Positions 1-7,419 of a stretch of DNA of 20,163 nucleotides are shown in pieces (position 1 is the stretch's first letter; each line of letters starts with the position of its first letter). Origin of the DNA: Winogradskyella_A sp963966315 (GTDB lineage Bacteria; Bacteroidota; Bacteroidia; Flavobacteriales; Flavobacteriaceae); assembly GCA_963966315.1 (NCBI GenBank), contig CAWZYX010000048.1, positions 1-20,163 of the forward strand, given 5' to 3'. The position numbers were made by a program, and so were the translations under genes. The notes under the pieces were generated by a model. The model worked only from the letters and a program-made list of their open reading frames with translations. It did not search any database and was not told where the DNA came from.

Positions 1-1
1 G

Positions 2-1024
2 GCCTATAACAATTCGGTCACATTTGTAGAGAATCAGATTGAATTTGCAGTTTTTCCTGATGGGCAGTTTGATTTCGCCATGCTTGGTTATGGTTCTAAC
101 AGGGCTTTAGGTTTTTCGACAAATGCCTTTAGTTTCAATGCAGGTTTTAATTTCAACTCCTATATTCAGTATGACGATTTTGGTGCGGTAATTCAAATAC
201 AGAATACACCTATTTTCTATGATCACTTTGGACGCGTTACACACATTGGAAATATTGGAATTCGCTACAATCGATTTGGAAGATTAATAGGAGTAGGAGG
301 ACTTAACGTTGTTTTTAATAATAATGTGATAGTCAACTATGCAGGTTTTATCAATCCTTTTAACAGGTTTTATGTTTACAGGCCATGGCATCGGTTCTAC
401 AGAATACCACCTGTCAATTATTGTGTGGTTTATCAAAGACCTTACCGTCGTTTTTACAGACCTGTACGCTACGCATTCTACAGACCCTATGTACAAAATC
501 ACAGGTATTCTCCTGTTGAACGACGGAGATCATATGCCGCAACTAATGGGCGCTTTAGATCTGAGGTATCACGCAGGTACAGGCAGTCTCCAAGAAACGC
601 AAATGAAAGAAGAATTGCCAAGGACTATAATAGAAGGTATGGAACGGGAGTTGCAGCAAGAAATGAACAGTCGCGACAAAACTCACTCAGAAATGATGGC
701 CGATCCACCAGAACCAGCAGAGCTAGTGGTAACACTAGAACTTTAAACAGAGTTGATTCAAGAAGGAGTCTTACAACTAATGACTACAGAAGAACATCTA
801 GTGAACAACTGTACAAGAAAAACCAAAAGGCAAAAAGCCTTACATATAGAACGCAAAAAAGGCCGTCTGTAACAAATCATCAGAGAACGGCTCATGTAAC
901 AAACCATGGGAGCGTTCGAACCAGGGCTGAATCAAATCGGTCACGTCTGAAAAGAAATGAAAACGCCAAAAGAACTGCAACGCGAACGACCGTTCCAAAA
1001 AGAAATTCAAGACGCCCTAATTGA
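2..1024 (+). CDS. YxxFG-repeat protein with Arg-rich C-terminal tail, 5' truncated
   Basis: The reading frame is open from base 2, so the true start lies outside the window. The ATG at 80 is internal, because coding-like sequence (AYNNSVTFVENQIEF) precedes it in frame. Three tandem repeats of about 16 residues begin at bases 170, 218 and 266, with the core YDDFGAV, YDHFGRV and YNRFGRL. A Tyr/Phe/Arg/Pro-rich stretch (RPYRRFYRPVRYAFYRPY) follows, and then about 170 residues dominated by Arg, Asn, Ser and Thr that are probably disordered. I do not recognise a characterised family; similar hypothetical proteins occur in flavobacteria. Whether it is secreted cannot be judged without the N-terminus. 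The basic tail could bind nucleic acid or acidic polysaccharide, which is inference. A terminator follows directly, so this is the last gene of its transcript. Confidence 0.8.
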   Translation, partial: AYNNSVTFVENQIEFAVFPDGQFDFAMLGYGSNRALGFSTNAFSFNAGFNFNSYIQYDDFGAVIQIQNTPIFYDHFGRVTHIGNIGIRYNRFGRLIGVGGLNVVFNNNVIVNYAGFINPFNRFYVYRPWHRFYRIPPVNYCVVYQRPYRRFYRPVRYAFYRPYVQNHRYSPVERRRSYAATNGRFRSEVSRRYRQSPRNANERRIAKDYNRRYGTGVAARNEQSRQNSLRNDGRSTRTSRASGNTRTLNRVDSRRSLTTNDYRRTSSEQLYKKNQKAKSLTYRTQKRPSVTNHQRTAHVTNHGSVRTRAESNRSRLKRNENAKRTATRTTVPKRNSRRPN

Positions 1025-1069
1025 TTGATTTTTTGGTTGGTTGCAAAGGTCCCTTAAGTGTATGCCCCA

Positions 1070-1090
1070 AAGCTCCTTAAGGGGCTTTTT
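1070..1090 (+). terminator. Rho-independent terminator of the repeat protein gene
   Basis: AAGCTCC (1070-1076) pairs with GGGGCTT (1081-1087) around a TTAA loop, with one G-T pair, and is followed by further T residues to 1090. The T tract exists only in the + direction. It overlaps the stop codon (1089-1091) of the converging glycosyltransferase gene. Confidence 0.7.
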
Positions 1091-2384
1091 AATGGATATA
1101 TTCGTTTAAGAGTGACGCCAGTTCTTCCGTTAATTCTTTTCTGGAATACTTCTCAAGGTTCTTGGCGTGATTATAGAGCTTTCCTTGACGGTACAACTTA
1201 AAACACTCAAGAAGGTAATTCTTCAATTCCCTTTTATTGTGATAATTAAAATAATGACCCGTTTCGGTTTCCTTTAGAACGTGCTCAATATCTGAGTCTT
1301 CCGGGCCAATAGCTATAATTGGGCGACCGGATTGCATATACTCAAAAACTTTACCGGGAATGATGGCTTTGGTTTCCACAGAATCTATTTCAATTAGGAG
1401 CAGCAATTGGGCTTTCATCTGATAAGCAAGCGCTTCTTCATGGCTGACATAACCCAGGACATTGGTGTGATCCTTTAACCCATATTCATTTATTTGCTGA
1501 AGGATTTCTTCGCTAACCACCCCAACCAGATTCAACTTAAACAGCTTAGCGAATTCAGGATGCGTCTGAATAAGTTCAGAAAGGGTCTCCCACAGTATTT
1601 TGGGGTTTCGTTCTGACAATAAAGAGCCTATGTGATAAAGGCTAAACTGTTCATCTAATGGCAATTGAGCTTGACCGTGCGTATCATAACCATTTGTAAT
1701 GACTTTAATCGGTTTATCTGTTTTGGTTAAAAATTCTTTTTTTGTATTCCAACTAGTGACAATCAATGCATCTGCCCCCCTGAGTACGGCTCTTTCCAGG
1801 TATTCATGTTTTCGTTTGGACGATTCTAAAAGTTTGAGAGATTTTTGATAGCCTATGGTGGTCCAAGGATCTCTGAAATCTGCAATCCAACAGGTCCCTA
1901 GTTGTTCTTTAATCTTTAAGCCAATGAGGTGAAGACTTTGAGGAGGCCCAGTGGTGATGATACATTGGATCTTTCGAGACTGAATTACCTTAGACAGGTA
2001 TTTCACCGAAGGGTTTACCCAGTTCTTTCTAGCATCGGGAATAAATAAATTACCCCTTATAAACAGTAACAGCCTATCAATAATCGATTGATCTTTAGTT
2101 TTTGGGATGAGACCAGAGCTAATGGTTTTTGTCTTAGAAGAAGATAATAAACTCGCGATTTTATACGGTTCTGATATTCTTTGTTTAATAACTTCGACCT
2201 GATCGGAAATGCTATCTTCTAAAGAAGGGTCTTCGATCGGATAATTAGGATTTTCCGGGCAGTAAACAATTGGGCTAATTCCGTTTTGGGGTAAGTACTT
2301 GGTGAACTTTAACCAACGCTGAACACCAGGACCTCCGGCAGGTGGCCAATAATAGGTCACAATAAGAACATGTTTTTGAGACAT
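1089..2384 (-). CDS. Glycosyltransferase, family 4 type (GT-B fold)
   Basis: This 431-residue protein probably transfers a sugar from an activated nucleotide donor to a cell-surface glycan or lipid acceptor at the cytoplasmic face. The N-terminus carries a glycine-rich loop, YYWPPAGGPGVQRW (residues 11-24), typical of the acceptor domain of group 1/family 4 enzymes. Around residues 168-176 lies ADFRDPWTT, common in this flavobacterial subgroup. In the donor domain, GKVFEYMQSGRPIIAI (about 344-359) matches the conserved glutamate/glycine region that contacts the nucleotide sugar. There is no signal peptide or membrane segment. Its ATG starts 3 bases after the stop of the YfhO-like gene, so the two are almost certainly co-transcribed and may act on the same glycan. 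Donor and acceptor cannot be read from the sequence. Confidence 0.88.
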   Translation of the reverse strand: MSQKHVLIVTYYWPPAGGPGVQRWLKFTKYLPQNGISPIVYCPENPNYPIEDPSLEDSISDQVEVIKQRISEPYKIASLLSSSKTKTISSGLIPKTKDQSIIDRLLLFIRGNLFIPDARKNWVNPSVKYLSKVIQSRKIQCIITTGPPQSLHLIGLKIKEQLGTCWIADFRDPWTTIGYQKSLKLLESSKRKHEYLERAVLRGADALIVTSWNTKKEFLTKTDKPIKVITNGYDTHGQAQLPLDEQFSLYHIGSLLSERNPKILWETLSELIQTHPEFAKLFKLNLVGVVSEEILQQINEYGLKDHTNVLGYVSHEEALAYQMKAQLLLLIEIDSVETKAIIPGKVFEYMQSGRPIIAIGPEDSDIEHVLKETETGHYFNYHNKRELKNYLLECFKLYRQGKLYNHAKNLEKYSRKELTEELASLLNEYIH

Positions 2385-2387
2385 GTG

Positions 2388-4829
2388 TTATTCCTTGAGT
2401 TTTGTAAAACCTCTAAATTTAAACAGCAAACCAGCCAGTACAATTATAAATAACGTGACCGAACTGGCTAAAGCAATTTTACTGCCGGTTACAACCACCT
2501 GGGGTTCAAATTTAAATTCTATTTCATGCACTCCTGCAGGCACAGGCATCCCTCGCAGTACGTAATTTACTCGTTGATGAGCTACCTCTTCTCCATCGAT
2601 ATATGCCTGCCATCCAGAGCTGTAATAGACCTCTGAAAACACCACAAAACCATTGAATTTTGAAGTGTATTTATACTTTAGGTAATTGGGCTTACTTATT
2701 TGTAAATCAATATGTGATGTTGAATCTGTTTTATAATTTCTATTGAGATTGGCCATTTTAAAAGCTGAAGACCTGATCACAGCCTTTGATTTATTGTCAA
2801 GACTATCGAGCAGGCGTATTTCCTTATTGGCCGATTCAACTACTTCCAGATCGTTTATAAACCAGGCATTACCATTGGCCTCTTCATTTTCATATGGGAA
2901 AATTGCACCGTTTTCATCTTCCGCTATTATGTACTTTGTATTGAGCATGTTTAGTACATTGAGATTATTTCTATACACATAGAAATCTAATACTTCATCC
3001 ATTTTTCCAAGCTTGGCAGCATGGTATCCCGATAAGGAGTTGTGAAAATACGCTGCCCGGGCCGGTGCGCGTTGACCTTCAGAGCTTAAATCAAGGACCC
3101 TGAAATGTCCTTTGTCTTTGAGTATTAGTTTATCAGCGTCATTTTCACGATAGGGCTTATCAACTCTTATGGCAGAAACAAAACTGTCATTATTTACGTA
3201 ACGCCAATCGACAAATACTAAATCAAACAAAATCAAAAGAGCTATTCCGGTAAGTACCATTTTTCTGGATAGCATCTTTTTCAAAAATGCCACTAATAAA
3301 CCACCACTCAACAGAACTAAAATAAACGACCTAATTGTGTCGGATAGAAATAAATCTTTCCTATCACTCTTTAGAGCATCTACAAAAGTCTGTCCATAAT
3401 ACTGTCGGTACTGGGCATCTCGCAGGGAACTAAAATCGAACAAGGCAGAATTAAATAAAAGGAAGATTAGACATAAACCACCCGTAATGCCCAAAGTAGC
3501 TTTTAATACCTTCCATTGTTCTTCTCTTTTTACTTCAGATGAAAAGAACTTCATTAATCCCAAAATACCTAAGACCGGTACGCACAACTCCAAAATGACC
3601 TGAATAGAACTTACTGCTCTGAATTTATTATAGAGAGGGATGTAATCAATAAAGAAATCGGTAAGAACACCAAAATTTTTACCATAGGATAACAATAAAC
3701 TAAGAATTGAACCGCCCAATAACCACCACCTTAGCCTTCCTTTAACCAGGAATAAGCTTAATACAAATAAGAACACTACAACGGCACCAATATAGGCGGG
3801 TGCTTCCACAATTGGTTGGTCTCCCCAATACATCGGTGCACTTCTGGCCTGCTCTAAAGCATCAATTGGAGAGGCTCCTAATGCAATGAAAGCTTTATAC
3901 GTCTCAGAGTCCTTCCCTACGTCTTCATAACTGGCACCACCCATAAAATTAGGTATGAACAGGTTGAAGGATTCCTTAATCCCGTAGCTGTATTCGGTGA
4001 TATAGCTTTTATCCAAACCTGTTGTCTCTGGGACCGTATTACCCTCGGCGTCTATACTTAGTTCACTTTTTCCCCTTGTACTCTCCTTAACATATTCCTG
4101 AGTAGCCAGAATATTCGTAGCATTTAAACCAACAGCCAGGACCGCAGCAACACATAGTATTCCGAGGGATTTAAAAAAATGTAGGACTCTTTTCTTTCTG
4201 TAAGCATCGATTAAATAGGCCAATCCTAAAACAATGACCAGCAACAGGAGGTAATATGTCATTTGAAAATGATTAGCAACCAATTCCAGGCCCAATGCAA
4301 TACTTGTTAATAAAAAACCCAACAGGTAACGCCCTCTAAAGGTTAAAATAATGCCGGATATAACTAAGGGCATGTATGCAATCGCATGAGCTTTGGCGTT
4401 GTGTCCCACACCGAGAATTATTATGAGGTAGGTGGAAAACGCAAAAGCTAAAGAGCCAATAACGGCCAATTTGTAATCCACATTCAATGACAATAGCAGA
4501 ACATAAAATCCAAGAAGATAAAGAAACAGGTAATCTGCTGGTCGAGGCAGAAATCGAAGGGCCAGATCAAGTTTTTTTATATAATTATGTGGATACTTAG
4601 CTCCTAACTGATAGGTTGGCATACCACCAAATGCACTGTTGGTCCAATAAGTTTCGGTTCCCTCACTCTTTGCAAATTCTTTTTGCTGCTGAGCCATGCC
4701 TATATAATGCATTATATCGCTCTGAAAAATCTTTTTGCCCCGTAAAACAGGGTTAAAATAGGCCAGGGAAATGACCACGAAACCCACTACTACAAGTGCA
4801 TGTGGCCAATAACGTTTCAATTGCTCCAA
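2388..4829 (-). CDS. YfhO-family polytopic membrane protein
   Basis: This 813-residue integral membrane protein has about 13-14 hydrophobic segments. The first is at residues 11-28, most lie between about 90 and 550, and one is near the C-terminus (about 785-805). An extracytoplasmic region of about 230 residues lies before the last segment. The N-terminal block FNPVLRGKKIFQSDIMHY and the following YWTNSAFGGMPTYQLGA are characteristic of the flavobacterial YfhO family. In Firmicutes, YfhO proteins are GT-C-like and have been linked to glycosylation of lipoteichoic acid. Bacteroidota lack that polymer, so the substrate here is unknown. The start is TTG at 4829: an in-frame stop lies just upstream and the next ATG falls well inside conserved sequence. 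It sits directly upstream of the glycosyltransferase and 83 bases downstream of the DUF4834 gene. Confidence 0.88.
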   Translation of the reverse strand: MEQLKRYWPHALVVVGFVVISLAYFNPVLRGKKIFQSDIMHYIGMAQQQKEFAKSEGTETYWTNSAFGGMPTYQLGAKYPHNYIKKLDLALRFLPRPADYLFLYLLGFYVLLLSLNVDYKLAVIGSLAFAFSTYLIIILGVGHNAKAHAIAYMPLVISGIILTFRGRYLLGFLLTSIALGLELVANHFQMTYYLLLLVIVLGLAYLIDAYRKKRVLHFFKSLGILCVAAVLAVGLNATNILATQEYVKESTRGKSELSIDAEGNTVPETTGLDKSYITEYSYGIKESFNLFIPNFMGGASYEDVGKDSETYKAFIALGASPIDALEQARSAPMYWGDQPIVEAPAYIGAVVVFLFVLSLFLVKGRLRWWLLGGSILSLLLSYGKNFGVLTDFFIDYIPLYNKFRAVSSIQVILELCVPVLGILGLMKFFSSEVKREEQWKVLKATLGITGGLCLIFLLFNSALFDFSSLRDAQYRQYYGQTFVDALKSDRKDLFLSDTIRSFILVLLSGGLLVAFLKKMLSRKMVLTGIALLILFDLVFVDWRYVNNDSFVSAIRVDKPYRENDADKLILKDKGHFRVLDLSSEGQRAPARAAYFHNSLSGYHAAKLGKMDEVLDFYVYRNNLNVLNMLNTKYIIAEDENGAIFPYENEEANGNAWFINDLEVVESANKEIRLLDSLDNKSKAVIRSSAFKMANLNRNYKTDSTSHIDLQISKPNYLKYKYTSKFNGFVVFSEVYYSSGWQAYIDGEEVAHQRVNYVLRGMPVPAGVHEIEFKFEPQVVVTGSKIALASSVTLFIIVLAGLLFKFRGFTKLKE

Positions 4830-4912
4830 TATTCAATAATTGATAAAATGATTTGAAATTTACTTAAAATTTAAGGATATCGAAGGAAGTTTCTGGGGAA
4901 TTAGGAAAATGT

Positions 4913-5194
4913 CTACTCTAGCTCTTCAAAATCAATATATTCGCCTACTTTTTTGTTGCTCTTTCTTCGGTTCTCTGGTACTTTGTCTATAGTCGTTTCA
5001 CCCTCTTTTTCAGAATTCTTTTGAGAATAGCGTGGGGAGTTAAAATTCTGCTCAAATCGTTGCTCTGCCTTCTTAGCAACGAATCGAAGCAAAAAAGGTG
5101 CGAATATCCGTGCCAGAGTTTTGAGGCCCAGGTAGACCAGTAGTATGATTAAAAGCGTTTTTAACAAGCCCACAATTGATGTGAAATAAGTCAT
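4913..5194 (-). CDS. DUF4834 family single-pass membrane protein
   Basis: This small protein (93 residues from the preferred start) is a recognisable member of the Bacteroidota family DUF4834. It has an N-terminal hydrophobic helix (IVGLLKTLLIILLVYLGL), an amphipathic arginine-containing segment (ARIFAPFLLRFVAKKAEQRF), a charged linker and the conserved C-terminal ending KVGEYIDFEELE. The frame is open to a further ATG at 5236, but a TATTTTTG promoter box lies at 5219-5212, inside that extension. The ATG at 5194, preceded by an A-rich run, is therefore the better start. The family has no established function. Same-strand position upstream of yfhO and the glycosyltransferase suggests possible co-transcription, although an 83-base gap separates them. 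Confidence 0.85.
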   Translation of the reverse strand: MTYFTSIVGLLKTLLIILLVYLGLKTLARIFAPFLLRFVAKKAEQRFEQNFNSPRYSQKNSEKEGETTIDKVPENRRKSNKKVGEYIDFEELE

Positions 5195-5211
5195 TTTTTT
5201 GTATTGCATAG

Positions 5212-5219
5212 CAAAAATA
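5212..5219 (-). promoter_or_regulatory. -7 promoter box for the DUF4834 gene
   Basis: The minus strand reads TATTTTTG, followed by C, an exact match to the Bacteroidota -7 consensus TAnnTTTG. It lies 17 bases upstream of the ATG at 5194. No clear -33 TTG at ideal spacing was found. Confidence 0.6.
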
Positions 5220-5272
5220 CAATACTGCGTATTCAATAAGTCTTAATATTCTTAAAAAAATGTTTATTTGCC

Positions 5273-5280
5273 TATTTTTG
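5273..5280 (+). promoter_or_regulatory. -7 promoter box for the transporter-like gene
   Basis: TATTTTTG, followed by CC, is an exact TAnnTTTG match 17 bases before the ATG at 5298. It is divergent from the DUF4834 promoter about 55 bases away. It excludes the TTG at 5268 as the start codon. Confidence 0.65.
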
Positions 5281-5297
5281 CCATTAAACCATCACTG

Positions 5298-6221
5298 ATG
5301 AAATGTTTTCGATTTCTATTACTGGCTCTTCTTTTAGTTAATTTTAAACCGGCCTTGGCTCAATACACCGATGTCATCAATTCTAACAGGCCAGGCGTAT
5401 CCAAGAGTGCCTTCTCAGTAGGCACCAATGTACTGCAGTTTGAACTTGGGGGTAGAAGTGTCAAGGAAGAACATGTGCCTTTACAATACGAGGTATCAGG
5501 GTTCGCCATTAATTTCGCCGCTCGCTACGGATTGTTTTGGGAACAACTAGAGCTCAATGTTGAATTGGATTATCAGAATGATTCCTTTACCAGCAATACT
5601 ACATCCTTACCCAATGACCAGTCCCGTGCTAATTTCAGATACTTAGCCATAGGTGCCAATTATTTAATTTACGACCCCTATAAATCAGAGGAGGATGAAG
5701 GACCAAATTTGAGAAGCTATCATGCAAACAATAGATTTCAATGGAAATGGCTAATTCCGGCCGTTTCTGTTTACGCCGGAGCCAATTACGATTCACCTGA
5801 TAATCCTTATACTCCTTTTGGGGTTGAAGGTTTTAGTCCTAAAATACGACTGGCAACGCAAAATAACTTTTTTAATGGCTGGGTGTATGTAATGAACTTT
5901 AGTTATAGCCGGATCACTACAGATGATCCCGAATTTCAATACGTTTTAACCCTCACCAAGGGCATCAACTCCAGGTGGTCTGTTTTTGGTGAAATTCAGG
6001 GTATCAACAGTGATTTTTACGCGGATAACCTTTTTAGAATTGGAGGAGCTTACCTGCTAAACAGAAACTTTCAATTAGACACCAATATCACTTTCAATAC
6101 AAAAGACACTCCATCTGTTTTTAGTTTTAGTTTTGGTGCATCCTACCGATTTGACTTTCACGATGACTCCAAGGCCATTGAAAAGGCGACAAGGAAAGCA
6201 CTTGAAACAGAAAAACAATAG
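5298..6221 (+). CDS. Outer-membrane transporter-like beta-barrel (MetA-pathway phenol-degradation family type)
   Basis: From the ATG at 5298 the product is 307 residues with a clear signal peptide (MKCFRFLLLALLLVNFKPALA, cleavage probably before QYTD). The mature start, INSNRPGVSKSAFSVGTNVLQFE, is typical of flavobacterial proteins annotated as transporter in the family of the putative MetA-pathway outer-membrane proteins. Alternating hydrophobic and polar strands and aromatic girdle residues (for example WKWLIPAVSVYAGANYDS) fit a beta-barrel. A barrel strand near the C-terminus (FSFSFGASYRFDF) is followed by a charged tail. The longer frame from TTG at 5268 runs through the -7 box and is rejected. 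The substrate is unknown. The GNAT gene follows after 26 bases on the same strand. Confidence 0.8.
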   Translation: MKCFRFLLLALLLVNFKPALAQYTDVINSNRPGVSKSAFSVGTNVLQFELGGRSVKEEHVPLQYEVSGFAINFAARYGLFWEQLELNVELDYQNDSFTSNTTSLPNDQSRANFRYLAIGANYLIYDPYKSEEDEGPNLRSYHANNRFQWKWLIPAVSVYAGANYDSPDNPYTPFGVEGFSPKIRLATQNNFFNGWVYVMNFSYSRITTDDPEFQYVLTLTKGINSRWSVFGEIQGINSDFYADNLFRIGGAYLLNRNFQLDTNITFNTKDTPSVFSFSFGASYRFDFHDDSKAIEKATRKALETEKQ

Positions 6222-6247
6222 AAACTAAGCACCTTAATACCACCTTT

Positions 6248-7366
6248 ATGATCGAGGTTAAAGAAATTTCTTCACAACGAGATAAAAAGACCTTTATAAA
6301 ATTTCCTTTCAAGCTCTACGAAAATAACCCTTATTGGGTACCCCCTATTATTTCTCAGGAGCTGGAATCGTTTGATCCCAAGAAAAATCCCATTTTTAAG
6401 GATGCTCAGGCACAATTATTCTTGGCCTATAAAAATGGAGAATTGGTTGGAAGGGTTGCCGCCATTATCAACTGGCTGGAAGTAAAAAAGCAGGGGGTTC
6501 GAAAAATGCGCTTTGGATGGTTTGATTTTATCGATGATAAGGAGGTAAGTAAGGCCCTTTTGGATACTGTTTTTGAAATTGGCAGGAAACACGATCTTGA
6601 ATTTGCAGAGGGTCCTGTGGGTTTTTCTAATCTGGATAAGGTGGGTGTTCTTTTTGAGGGTTTTGACTCCAAGGCATCCATGATGACCTGGTATAATGAT
6701 CCCTACTATGTAAGACATTATGAAGAGTACGGATTTAAGACGGAAAAAGTTTATCAGGAAAGCAAATTTTACTTTCCAGATGCCAAACCTGATTCTTTTA
6801 TCAAGGCAAAAGAACTCATCAGTAAACGTTATAAGGTAAGATCCCTGTATTTCAAAACCACGAAAGAATTAATGCCATATGTCGACGAAATGTTTGACCT
6901 CTTTAATGAATCTTACGCATCCTTATCTTCATTTGTTGAAATTACCGAACCGCAGAAGGAATACTTCAAGCGCAAGTTCATAAAATTTATCAATCCCGAA
7001 TACATCAATTTCATCGTGAATGATGAGAACAAATTAATTGCTTTTGCTGTTGTGATGCCTTCCTTCTCCGACGCCATACAGGAAATCAAGGGCCGGCTAT
7101 TTCCATTTGGTTTTCTCAAAATCTTAAAAGCGAGAAGAACAAGCCGGGACGCTATCTTTTACCTTATTGGCATTCACCCCAACTATCAAAGCAAAGGAAT
7201 TCATACACTGATTTTCGCTTATTACTGGGAAATTCTGGGTAGAAAAAACATCGAGTATTGTTATCGAACGCCTGAACTAGTGGATAATACGTCCGCCATT
7301 CGGATCTGGAAGCATTTTAACGATACCGTATACAAACGCAGAAAAACGTATAAAATGATGCTATAA
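6248..7366 (+). CDS. GNAT-fold N-acyltransferase, candidate sulfonolipid/ceramide-type N-acyltransferase
   Basis: This is a soluble 372-residue protein. Its N-terminal block ENNPYWVPP (residues 25-33), then FDPKKNPIF and AQLFLAYKNGELVGRVAA (55-72), defines a large GNAT-related family often annotated only as N-acetyltransferase or hypothetical. A second GNAT-like acyl-CoA motif, HPNYQSKGIHTLI (about 310-322), and the ending NTSAIRIWKHFNDTVYKRRKTYK support the acyltransferase fold. From memory, the Caulobacter bacterial ceramide synthase, which N-acylates 3-ketosphinganine, belongs to this family. Here the gene converges on an oxoamine synthase likely to make a sphingoid-like sulfonate, so N-acylation of capnine or 3-ketocapnine is a reasonable inference. 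It may be co-transcribed with the upstream barrel gene (26-base gap). Confidence 0.75.
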   Translation: MIEVKEISSQRDKKTFIKFPFKLYENNPYWVPPIISQELESFDPKKNPIFKDAQAQLFLAYKNGELVGRVAAIINWLEVKKQGVRKMRFGWFDFIDDKEVSKALLDTVFEIGRKHDLEFAEGPVGFSNLDKVGVLFEGFDSKASMMTWYNDPYYVRHYEEYGFKTEKVYQESKFYFPDAKPDSFIKAKELISKRYKVRSLYFKTTKELMPYVDEMFDLFNESYASLSSFVEITEPQKEYFKRKFIKFINPEYINFIVNDENKLIAFAVVMPSFSDAIQEIKGRLFPFGFLKILKARRTSRDAIFYLIGIHPNYQSKGIHTLIFAYYWEILGRKNIEYCYRTPELVDNTSAIRIWKHFNDTVYKRRKTYKMML

Positions 7367-7398
7367 AAAAACCACCTCTTTCTGTAAAGGTGGCTTTT
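7363..7398. terminator. Bidirectional terminator between the acyltransferase and oxoamine synthase genes
   Basis: CCACCT (7372-7377) pairs with AGGTGG (7388-7393) around a 10-base loop. The arms are flanked by AAAAAAA on the left and CTTTT on the right, so each converging transcript meets a hairpin followed by a U tract. The tract is stronger for the minus-strand gene. Confidence 0.75.
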
Positions 7399-7419
7399 CA
7401 TATTGCGGTTAGGACTATT

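Noticed and set aside
339..746. Open frame of 135 codons in another + frame inside the YxxFG-repeat gene
   Set aside because: It lies wholly inside the repeat-protein frame, which has clear repeats and a terminator. Its translation shows no domain and no signal for initiation.
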